The position numbers and the translations under genes are program-made. A DNA stretch of 20,578 nt from H111-94 sp034436045 (lineage in GTDB: Bacteria; Chloroflexota; Ktedonobacteria; Ktedonobacterales; Ktedonobacteraceae), in NCBI GenBank assembly GCA_034436045.1, contig DAOTVZ010000009.1, forward strand, positions 1 through 20,578, given 5' to 3'. The stretch's first letter is position 1. Each line of letters opens with the position of its first letter. The notes below the pieces were generated by a model. That model had not been told where the DNA came from. It was given only the letters and a program-made list of their open reading frames with translations, and searched no databases. Positions 14,716-20,578 of this stretch are shown here, piece by piece.

Positions 14716-15007
14716 TGGCTCACTACAAAGTACGCACTTTGGTACATGACGACTATCGCCAAATTTCTGTCGCCGACATGCCCCAAAAAAAGGTGGAAGG
14801 CGGTTCTCTTATACAGAGAGTACGAACGCGGCAAGCATAAGCGGCAGGATGACTTGACGGCTTGCAAGCTGCTTTCAACGAACCATCAAGCCATCCTGGT
14901 CGTTTGTGAAACGCGGGAAACCGTATCCAGCACTTCCCCCACATACCCCTATCGCTGGATATGCCGGTCGCAATCCTTCCCCCGGAGGGCGACCGGCCTC
15001 TTTTTTT
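14716..15007 (+). ncRNA. Candidate structured non-coding RNA, about 290 nt
   Basis: I do not recognise a known RNA family (no SRP, 6S, RNase P, tmRNA or T-box signature). What is seen: a promoter-like start, then in order a CAAAGT/ACTTTG hairpin (14726-14741), a TCTCT/AGAGA hairpin (about 14804-14819), a long stem of 16 pairs with two mismatches (14845-14860 with 14883-14898) closed further out by ACGAACG (14822-14828) with CGTTTGT (14901-14907), a GNRA-capped hairpin CGG-GAAA-CCG (about 14914-14923), an 8-bp perfect hairpin TATCCAGC/GCTGGATA (14924-14931 and 14954-14961) with a C-rich loop, and the terminator. An overlapping reading frame (14746-15009) runs into the terminator and lacks an SD, so it is not taken as coding. 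The strand follows from the T-run. Confidence 0.5.
14963..15007 (+). terminator. Strong terminator with no obvious gene before it
   Basis: GCCGGTCG (14963-14970) pairs with CGACCGGC (14990-14997); inner bases CCTTCC and GGAGG can pair further. Then a run of seven T (15001-15007). It faces the + strand only. The nearest + strand gene upstream ends at 14228 and is followed by a convergent gene, so this terminator belongs to something in 14574-14962. Confidence 0.85.
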
Positions 15008-15020
15008 GAATGCTTTACTT

Positions 15021-15119
15021 CTACCAATCCGAAAACGTATCTTTGATTACTTCAATAATGCACCATAGTGCCACCAGCATAAAAAATATCTCCACAACTG
15101 AAGTGGCATTGATCTGCAT
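15021..15119 (-). CDS. 32-residue single-pass membrane miniprotein
   Basis: Short open frame not normally called. Start ATG 15119, stop TAG 15023-15021. The Shine-Dalgarno AAAGGAGG (15136-15129), one of the best in the window, ends 9 nt before the start. The protein begins MQINATSV, then runs through one hydrophobic segment (about residues 8-25, EIFFMLVALWCIIEVI) and ends in a charged, polar tail (KDTFSDW). An N-out or N-in single-pass topology is expected. Stand-alone membrane miniproteins of this size are often subunits or regulators of larger membrane complexes or toxins; nothing here tells which. It is opposite in strand to the candidate RNA and ends 14 nt beyond that RNA's terminator. 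Confidence 0.55.
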   Translation of the reverse strand: MQINATSVVEIFFMLVALWCIIEVIKDTFSDW

Positions 15120-15204
15120 TGTTGCATGCCTCCTTTCCATCTGTATCACCAAAAACACGCATAAAGTGCTTTAAGTGATACTCCTATAGGAAAAGAGACG
15201 TGCC

Positions 15205-15233
15205 GAGGTTATAAAAATCTAGATATTAACCTC
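15205..15233. promoter_or_regulatory. Operator-like inverted repeat upstream of the helicase gene
   Basis: GAGGTTA (15205-15211) and TAACCTC (15227-15233) are exact reverse complements, with the palindrome ATCTAGAT (15217-15224) in the middle. A further perfect palindrome, TCCTATAGGA, is at 15182-15191. The stretch 15137-15431 otherwise holds no gene. These may be regulator sites for the miniprotein or the RelE-helicase gene, or both. Confidence 0.4.
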
Positions 15234-15431
15234 CTCGCCCCTCCAGGATAAAGCTACTTTTCATCTTCATAGGTAAATAGAACAATACTTCTAAAATCTC
15301 TATATTTAGGAATTTAAGGCCAGGCGAACAACTTAACCTGCAAAATAAGCTCATAGGTGCTATTATATAGTAGAGAAGAGTATTTTCAGCAGCAGGGTGA
15401 TCATGCCCATATTCAGGGAGAACTTTTGTCA

Positions 15432-17564
15432 ATGAAGATACAGCAACCACATCAGGCCCAACAAGTACGTCGCCAATCTCTAATGAAACCAGACTTTTTA
15501 TCTAGCATCGAGGGACTGGACAAAGACATTGGCATAGTCATATCCAAAATCAAACAGGTTGTTGAGGACCCCACGCCCGATGGCAAGTTCAAAAAACATT
15601 TGCTTCACGTTAAAGGGGGCAAATTCTACCGCGCACGCGCTGGTAACTATCGCATTATATACTGCTTCGACTCACATTGCGTCTATCTGCTGAAGTTAGA
15701 AAGGCGCAACGAAGCTACCTACAAAGGCGATATTAAGGATTACGACGATGATACCTTAGATGCCGATGTCTTGAGTCATTTAGCTGATGACGAACCAATC
15801 GACACACCGCTCTCTCAATCCAACCAGTTCCACTGGGATATCAACAATAGCAATCAAAGTAAACCTCTCCCTGAGCCAATTACTGTAGAGCTACTCAACC
15901 GCCTGCATGTGCCCCCCGCCTTTCATGCACGACTTATGCGCATCACTGATCAGGATGCGCTCCTGGCCTGTCCCGGTGTACCCGACGACATTCTGCTAAA
16001 AATCGACCGCTATATGTTCGAGACGCCACTTGACTACGTCATGGAACAGCCCGATCTCGTTGTCAATCAGGTTGATGACTTTGTACGCTACAAAGAGGGC
16101 GAACTACTGACGTTCCTGCTCAAACTCTCGCCCGAACAGGAACGCTATGCCCACTGGTCACTCACCACGACCGGCCCTACACTCGTCAAAGGTGGCCCCG
16201 GCACGGGTAAAAGCACGGTCGCACTCTATCGTATCCGCTCGCTCATCGAACAATTACATGCTCAGGAACAACCGAAAATCCTCTTTACGACCTATACAAA
16301 CGCCTTGATTCGCTCCTCTGAACAGCTTTTAGAGCAATTGCTGGGCGACAAGGTACGCTATGTTACCGTGCAAACAGCCGACAAAATCGCCACCGATGTG
16401 CTACGAGAGAAAAAACAACTCAAAGATATCATTGACCAGAACGAATTGCAGCAGTTCCTCCGCAAAGCCATTGACGAAACACCGATGGAAGGGAATGCCT
16501 TGCAGAAACTGGCACAGAAACAGATGTTGGAGCGCATTGGTCTCGACTATTTACAGCAAGAGATCACCGGTGTCATTATCGCACGCCAGTTGCCCCATCT
16601 CGATGCTTATCTCGCCACCTCGCGCGCCGGTCGCCAGGTGCGCCTGGGGGCCGCGCAGCGCAAACTGCTCTGGCATATCTACGAGCGTCTGTGCAACTTA
16701 CTCCAGCAAAGCGGCAAAGAGACATGGCAACAACGGCGGGCACGTGCAGCGGAATTGGTCGATCAAAGTAGCTTCTTTCGAGCGTTTGATGCTGTAGTCG
16801 TAGATGAGGCGCAAGACCTGGATCCCAGCGTGTTACGCATGCTCGTCAAGCTTGGCAAAGCCACCAACCGGCTCTTTGTGACCGCCGACGCCAACCAGTC
16901 GATCTATGGCAGTGGCTTTACCTGGACAGATGTACACGAAAGCCTCAAATTTCAGGGCCGCACCAGCATCCTGCGTGCCAACTACCGCTCTACAAAGGAG
17001 ATCGGTGAAGCCACAGAAAGCTATCTGGCCGACGGCATCCTTGACCCAGAGCGCGTCGAGCCTCAATATATCCATAGCGGCCCCTTGCCGGTGGTACGCT
17101 CGGTCGCTCATAGTCAACAAGAGGCCGAGTTGCTGGTCAATTATCTCCGGCAAACGGCTAAAGAATTGCGGCTCACCATCGGCTCCTGCGCTATTCTCTG
17201 TCCTAACAAACGTGCCGGTCGTGAGATTGCTCAGACCCTCAAGTACTATGGTCTTGAGGCTACCTATATGGAAAGTAATGATCTCGATCTTAAACGTAGC
17301 GGCATCAAAGTACTGACGCTGAACGCATCGAAGGGCCTGGAATTTCCTATTGTAGCGCTGGCAGGCTTTGTTGGCACCTCCAACTATCCCGTCATCGCCG
17401 CGACTGCCACACCGGATGAACGCTCCGAAATTCTGGCAAAAGAGCGCCGCACCATCTACGTCGGCATGACTCGTGCTATGCGCGCACTGCTGGTTATTCT
17501 GCCGCAAAACTCGATTAACCCACTTTTCAAGGGCTTCGACAGCAAGTACTGGAACACGAATTAA
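15432..17564 (+). CDS. RelE/ParE-like domain fused to a UvrD/Rep-type helicase
   Basis: 710-residue superfamily 1A helicase with a toxin-like front end. Residues about 18-100 resemble RelE/ParE: KHLLHVKGGKFYRARAGNYR then IIYCF and a strand with VYLLKLERR, the usual HL..L.G...R.R.G.YR.IY pattern. A helical linker (about 150-200, with PGVPDDILLKI) follows. Helicase motifs: Q-motif-like LSPEQERYA (232-240), Walker A GGPGTGKST (254-262), motif II VVVDEAQD (455-462), motif III LFVTADANQSIYGSGFTW (481-498), motif IV RANYRS (515-520), motif V-like LNASKGLEF (630-638) and motif VI YVGMTRA (676-682). So an active 3'-5' DNA translocase is expected. Start: ATG 15432, or TTG 15426 which fits AGGGAG (15415-15420) better; GTG 15357 has no SD. 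Known fusion class, role not settled. Stands alone in its transcription unit. Confidence 0.88.
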   Translation: MKIQQPHQAQQVRRQSLMKPDFLSSIEGLDKDIGIVISKIKQVVEDPTPDGKFKKHLLHVKGGKFYRARAGNYRIIYCFDSHCVYLLKLERRNEATYKGDIKDYDDDTLDADVLSHLADDEPIDTPLSQSNQFHWDINNSNQSKPLPEPITVELLNRLHVPPAFHARLMRITDQDALLACPGVPDDILLKIDRYMFETPLDYVMEQPDLVVNQVDDFVRYKEGELLTFLLKLSPEQERYAHWSLTTTGPTLVKGGPGTGKSTVALYRIRSLIEQLHAQEQPKILFTTYTNALIRSSEQLLEQLLGDKVRYVTVQTADKIATDVLREKKQLKDIIDQNELQQFLRKAIDETPMEGNALQKLAQKQMLERIGLDYLQQEITGVIIARQLPHLDAYLATSRAGRQVRLGAAQRKLLWHIYERLCNLLQQSGKETWQQRRARAAELVDQSSFFRAFDAVVVDEAQDLDPSVLRMLVKLGKATNRLFVTADANQSIYGSGFTWTDVHESLKFQGRTSILRANYRSTKEIGEATESYLADGILDPERVEPQYIHSGPLPVVRSVAHSQQEAELLVNYLRQTAKELRLTIGSCAILCPNKRAGREIAQTLKYYGLEATYMESNDLDLKRSGIKVLTLNASKGLEFPIVALAGFVGTSNYPVIAATATPDERSEILAKERRTIYVGMTRAMRALLVILPQNSINPLFKGFDSKYWNTN

Positions 17565-17703
17565 AGATGAATAGCTCAGCATCGATGAGGTTATTCTAGC
17601 GGCACGCACCTCTATGTCGGTGACATCACGCTTCCTGGCTTAACCACACACAACCAATTCGGGCTACTGCCGAGTGCTTGTAGAAGATTTTCGCGGCAAA
17701 ACG

Positions 17704-17712
17704 TGATATGAT
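17704..17712 (+). promoter_or_regulatory. Extended -10 promoter of the next gene
   Basis: TGA-TATGAT (17704-17712): a 5/6 -10 with the TGn extension and no good -35, as usual for extended -10 promoters. Start near 17719, about 37 nt before the gene. Confidence 0.45.
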
Positions 17713-17755
17713 GACAACTGGTGAACACAGCTAACGCGAAGAAAGGGCGAAATGT

Positions 17756-18457
17756 ATGCAGCAGACAGTTTATCAACCACATCCTGATCTTTCACAGCCA
17801 GATGGCAAACGTCGGCAGTCCTCTAGCATCGTTTTTATTGCCCTGACCCTCTTTGCCCTCGCCGGTCTGATGATTGGCTTCGCTGTTGGCGTCATCGCGC
17901 ATCAAAAGCAGAGCGTAAACACTACTAAAGGCACTGCCATCACCGTCACACATCCAAAAACGTCGCCAACGGCAACGACTATTCAGCCTTATGAGCTTGG
18001 TTGCCCCTGGTTCGTTGGCAATTTCACCGGTACACAGGTCGCCGACGGAAGCACACAGTATACCCTGACCGCGCAAGCGAAAGATACGTCGCATGGCAAC
18101 GACTGCCCTGCCAACGGGCCGGTTAAGGTGGCGGGAATTACCTTCAAACTCTGGCTGATCCAGCGCTTCCCCGGCAAAAACTTTCGGTTGCCTGATAGTG
18201 CGAAAGATACATTTACAAACATCCAAAACCCGATTACCGGCATAGCAGGTAACAAAAGTTTTCCAGAAATTTCATTGTCATTTGCAACTCCACAGGTACA
18301 GCAGAGCAACAGTCAAGGTCAGGTCACGTGGAAGTACACCATCCCAGCTTCTGTACAACCAGGCAACTATGATCTGATCATTCTCACCGACTGGTCAGGC
18401 AAATTCTACAATTGGAGCTGGATTGAGCTTGCTATCCAGAAAGCAGGCAATAATTAG
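17756..18457 (+). CDS. Membrane-anchored extracytoplasmic protein, unknown function
   Basis: Unrecognised 233-residue protein. A short cytoplasmic start (1-23, Gln/Pro-rich with KRRQ), one membrane helix (about 24-48), a Thr/Ser/Pro-rich linker (53-76) and then a beta-rich outer domain (about 78-228) rich in Trp, Tyr and Asn. Two cysteines, C83 and C117, could form a disulfide outside the cell. Blocks such as QVTWKYTIPASVQPGNYDLIILTDWSG look like an immunoglobulin-like beta sandwich. Start ATG 17756 has AAAGGG 8 nt upstream. It ends a few bases before the palindromic element and is convergent with the phosphorylase gene. Probably lineage-specific surface protein; no enzyme motif is seen. Confidence 0.65.
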   Translation: MQQTVYQPHPDLSQPDGKRRQSSSIVFIALTLFALAGLMIGFAVGVIAHQKQSVNTTKGTAITVTHPKTSPTATTIQPYELGCPWFVGNFTGTQVADGSTQYTLTAQAKDTSHGNDCPANGPVKVAGITFKLWLIQRFPGKNFRLPDSAKDTFTNIQNPITGIAGNKSFPEISLSFATPQVQQSNSQGQVTWKYTIPASVQPGNYDLIILTDWSGKFYNWSWIELAIQKAGNN

Positions 18458-18460
18458 GAC

Positions 18461-18676
18461 GCAGGTGCGATAACGTGATAATGAACTTTCGCCCGCCAAA
18501 TCCCGTAGGGGTGTGATTCATCACGCCCTGTTTGCTCGTGGGGCCGCTACCAAGGCGTGATGAATCACGCCCCTACAGCATGGTGCCCTTGCCGGTTTGA
18601 ATGGTAAAAATTCATCATCACGCCCCTACGGGATAAGGACGATTGGCGTTAGAGTTCATTATCACGTTATCACTGC
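18461..18676. mobile_element. MITE-like palindromic element
   Basis: Terminal inverted repeats GATAACGTGATAATGAACT (18469-18487) and its exact reverse complement at 18653-18671; GCAG/CTGC extend them imperfectly to 18461-18676. Inside are a forward copy (18505-18527) and an inverted copy (18554-18576) of a 23-nt repeat (22/23 identical), each holding the palindrome GGCGTGAT-N2-ATCACGCC or a one-base variant, and a third partial inverted copy (18617-18629) whose flank pairs with the flank of the first copy (18500-18517 with 18616-18633, one mismatch). No transposase gene inside. The right end reaches the stop codon of the phosphorylase gene (18672-18670). It may serve as terminator of both convergent genes. 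No obvious target-site duplication could be confirmed. Confidence 0.65.
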
Positions 18677-19503
18677 AATGCCTTTACGATACCACGTACC
18701 AGCGTGGCAAATTTCGGACGAGCGGCATCGGCGACCTCCAGCACCTCGGTATGGGTCACTTCTGCCGTCTCTTCTCCAGTCGCCCTATTAGTAATCAGGC
18801 TGATGCCCAGCACACGCATACCCATGTGACGCGCTACGACAACTTCCGGCACGGTGGACATACCTACTGCGTCGGTGCCGATAAGGCGCAGGTAACGCAG
18901 TTCCGCGCTCGTCTCAAAGCTGGGTCCCGCGACCATCGTGTACACACCCTCGTGCAGACGAAGTTCAGGATGGGCATCCGCTACCGTGCGTGCCAGGGAG
19001 CGCAGAGCCGCGTCATAGGCGTGAGCCAGCGCGGGGAAACGCGGGCCAAAACGCTCATCGTTTGGCCCAACCAGCGGATTAGCCCCAGCCAGACCTGGCA
19101 TAGAAATATGGTCTCGAATCAACATAAAATCGCCCGGATGGTAGGCCGGGTTGACTCCACCGGCGGCATTACTCACCAGCAAGATGCTCGCTCCCAGCAT
19201 ACGCGTCACGCGCACCGGCAATGTTAGCACCTCCAACGAATAGCCCTCGTAGAAATGGAAACGTCCCTGCATCGCTACGACCGGTACCCCCTCCAGCATA
19301 CCAAGCAGCAGTTGACCAGCATGTCCCGACACGGTTGCGCGTGCAAAATGGGGAATATCCACGTAAGGAATGATGGTTGCCTGCTCAATTTCGTGGGCCA
19401 GGTCTCCCAGACCGGAGCCTAACACGATAGCTACCAGTGGACGCTGTTGCGTGACACGGCGAATGGCCGCCGTAGCGGCCATCACCTGATCGTAAAGCAG
19501 CAT
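18670..19503 (-). CDS. Purine nucleoside phosphorylase, trimeric type
   Basis: Splits inosine and guanosine with phosphate into base and ribose 1-phosphate (purine salvage). 277 residues, typical of the human/Bacillus PunA-like class. Residues equivalent to the known active site are present: phosphate loop VLGSGLG (27-33, S30), R81 and H83 in MQGRFHFYEG, SNAAGG (111-116), E197 in GPSFET, M215-S216-T217, and N239 in LITN for purine binding. The N at 239 fits 6-oxopurine specificity. Start ATG 19503 has TGAGGT 5-6 nt upstream. It starts only 8 nt after the recombinase stop, so the two are one operon. Its stop codon lies in the terminal repeat of the downstream palindromic element. Confidence 0.95.
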   Translation of the reverse strand: MLLYDQVMAATAAIRRVTQQRPLVAIVLGSGLGDLAHEIEQATIIPYVDIPHFARATVSGHAGQLLLGMLEGVPVVAMQGRFHFYEGYSLEVLTLPVRVTRMLGASILLVSNAAGGVNPAYHPGDFMLIRDHISMPGLAGANPLVGPNDERFGPRFPALAHAYDAALRSLARTVADAHPELRLHEGVYTMVAGPSFETSAELRYLRLIGTDAVGMSTVPEVVVARHMGMRVLGISLITNRATGEETAEVTHTEVLEVADAARPKFATLVRGIVKALQ

Positions 19504-19511
19504 AAACTACC

Positions 19512-20429
19512 TCATTGATGCGTCGAATCGATGTGTAGCAACTGATTGTACACATACATCGTCGAAAGGTGAGCGTGACCAAGCAGCTCCTGTACTGAAC
19601 GCAGCTCCATACCTTTTTTCAACATCAATGCAGCAAAAGAATGACGAATCATATGCGGCGTGATGTCCTTGATGCCCGCCTGGCGCGCATAGCCTTTGAT
19701 AATCAGCCAGAAGCCTTGCCGCGTCAATCGCTCTCCATGATGATTGACGAAAAGCGCAGTCTCATTCTTATTACGCAGCAACAATGGGCGAAACTCTCGC
19801 ACATAGAGCTGCATCTGCTGTACCGCCTCTGCCGTCAGTGGAAGCCAGCGTTCGCGGCGTCTATTGCTGCCACGCCCCACGTGGATTCTGGATTGCCCGG
19901 TGTCAAGGTCCTCGATGTCAAGGGCAACCAGTTCCGAAACGCGCATGCCAGTGGCATAAAGAATATGGATCATTGCCAGGTCGCGCATACCGACCGGTGT
20001 CGAGGTCTCTACCTGGGCCAGCAGATTATCAATCTGCTCCACTTCCAGCACGTGAGGCAGGTTCTTATGCACTGTTGGCGCGTCCAGGTCTTCAATGGGA
20101 TCAACCGTCAGCACGCCGACTTTACACAAATAGCGAAAAAACGATTTAAATGAGGCGAGTTTGCGCACAATAGTAGTCGGTCGATACTGTCGTTCCTGCT
20201 GCATCTCTAATAAGCAATGTTCTACCATATCTCTCGTCACCTCTGTCCACCGTTCCACACCTTGATGCAAAAGGTACCGGCATAATTGGTTCAAGTCATT
20301 ACGATAAGCGACAATAGTGTTATAGTTACTGCCCTTCTCCTCGCTCCCCTTGCGAGAAAGAAAGGCTATATACTCATCTACAAGTTGTTGTAACATATTA
20401 TACTTCCCAACCAATAGTTCAGCATTCAT
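19512..20429 (-). CDS. Tyrosine recombinase, XerC/XerD type
   Basis: Site-specific recombinase, 305 residues from ATG 20429 (GGGGGAA about 7 nt upstream; ATG 20432 also possible, and TTG 20444 lacks an SD). Numbering from 20429: SAM-like core-binding domain about 10-110; catalytic domain about 120-305. Catalytic R163 (GMRVSELVAL), H259 and R262 (HMIRHSF), H285 (LLGHAHLST) and nucleophile Y294 (MYVYN). The usual beta-hairpin lysine of GKGNKER is Arg here (R186 in GRGSNRRRERW). Probably chromosome-dimer resolution, or integrase of an old element; linkage with purine nucleoside phosphorylase rather than with mobile genes speaks for a core XerC/D-like role. Confidence 0.9.
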   Translation of the reverse strand: MNAELLVGKYNMLQQLVDEYIAFLSRKGSEEKGSNYNTIVAYRNDLNQLCRYLLHQGVERWTEVTRDMVEHCLLEMQQERQYRPTTIVRKLASFKSFFRYLCKVGVLTVDPIEDLDAPTVHKNLPHVLEVEQIDNLLAQVETSTPVGMRDLAMIHILYATGMRVSELVALDIEDLDTGQSRIHVGRGSNRRRERWLPLTAEAVQQMQLYVREFRPLLLRNKNETALFVNHHGERLTRQGFWLIIKGYARQAGIKDITPHMIRHSFAALMLKKGMELRSVQELLGHAHLSTMYVYNQLLHIDSTHQ

Positions 20430-20476
20430 CATCAATTCCCCCAACTGTTCAGTAGAATGCCACTAGAATGTCGTTC

Positions 20477-20505
20477 ATTATAGTCGCATACAACCAATAC
20501 AGCAA
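20477..20505 (-). promoter_or_regulatory. Predicted promoter of the recombinase-phosphorylase operon
   Basis: On the - strand TTGCTG (20505-20500), 17-bp spacer, TATAAT (20482-20477), a perfect -10. Transcription would start near 20470, about 40 nt before the recombinase start. Confidence 0.65.
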
Positions 20506-20578
20506 GCAACGTAGGACATACGGGCTTTCCACCGTAGAGACAGGGCGAGGGTCAGGCAGGATATCCACAAGGAATATC

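Noticed and set aside
14716..15007. Known RNA families: SRP RNA, 6S RNA, RNase P RNA, tmRNA, T-box, cobalamin riboswitch
   Set aside because: Their conserved core sequences (for example GGAAGGAAGCAGC of SRP RNA or the T-box tail) are not found; a database search was not possible here.
14746..15009. 87-codon + strand reading frame across the candidate RNA
   Set aside because: No SD, unusual composition, and its last codons are the T-run of a strong terminator; stems across it are better explained as RNA structure.
18461..18676. CRISPR array
   Set aside because: The repeats are palindromic, in opposite directions, and spaced unequally, with no regular spacers and no cas gene.
18643..19227. 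194-codon + strand frame opposite the phosphorylase gene
   Set aside because: It is a mirror frame of the purine nucleoside phosphorylase, whose active-site motifs on the - strand are complete.

Overview
The window reads like chromosomal DNA of a Chloroflexota bacterium, most likely of the Ktedonobacteria type. This is an inference from gene order, protein style and moderate GC; there is no rRNA or other taxonomic marker in the window. Almost everything is housekeeping. The accessory interest lies in the intergenic regions and in a few unusual domain combinations. There is no phage, CRISPR array, tRNA or rRNA gene.

Layout. (1) Positions 78-2683, + strand: an SPFH-domain protein, a small all-helical protein that probably goes with it, and a family P1 (DmpA/NylC-like) self-processing N-terminal-nucleophile hydrolase. 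(2) Positions 2794-4105, - strand: a Pro/Ser-rich protein with a C-terminal membrane anchor and a Nudix CoA pyrophosphatase whose promoter suggests leaderless translation. (3) Positions 4261-13498, + strand: ribosomal protein S1 (four S1 domains) with a leader of about 360 nt, clpC, radA, a YacL-type membrane PIN-TRAM protein, ispD and ispF. The order clpC-radA-yacL-ispD-ispF is the well-known Bacillus cluster, but disA is missing between radA and yacL, and ctsR-mcsA-mcsB are missing before clpC, where rpsA stands instead. rpsA and clpC each end in a strong intrinsic terminator, and clpC and yacL have recognisable promoters. (4) Positions 13563-14573: an NmrA-like NAD(P)-binding protein and, convergent to it, a TatA-type translocase subunit. 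(5) Positions 14574-15431: no long gene, but a candidate structured non-coding RNA with promoter and terminator, and a previously unlisted 32-residue membrane miniprotein on the - strand with an excellent ribosome binding site. (6) Positions 15432-17564: a UvrD/Rep-type helicase fused behind a RelE/ParE-like domain. (7) Positions 17756-18457: a membrane-anchored extracytoplasmic protein of unknown function. (8) Positions 18461-18676: a palindromic, MITE-like element with 19-bp perfect terminal inverted repeats that fills the gap between two convergent genes. (9) Positions 20505-18670, - strand: a tyrosine recombinase (XerC/XerD type) followed 8 nt later by purine nucleoside phosphorylase, from one promoter.

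Working together: rpsA, clpC and radA cover translation, protein quality control and recombination repair; ispD and ispF are two steps of the MEP isoprenoid pathway and are translationally coupled. The best candidates for something undescribed are the structured RNA at about 14716-15007, the 32-residue membrane protein beside it, and the palindromic repeat family built on GGGGCGTGA/TCACGCCCC that also makes the clpC terminator.
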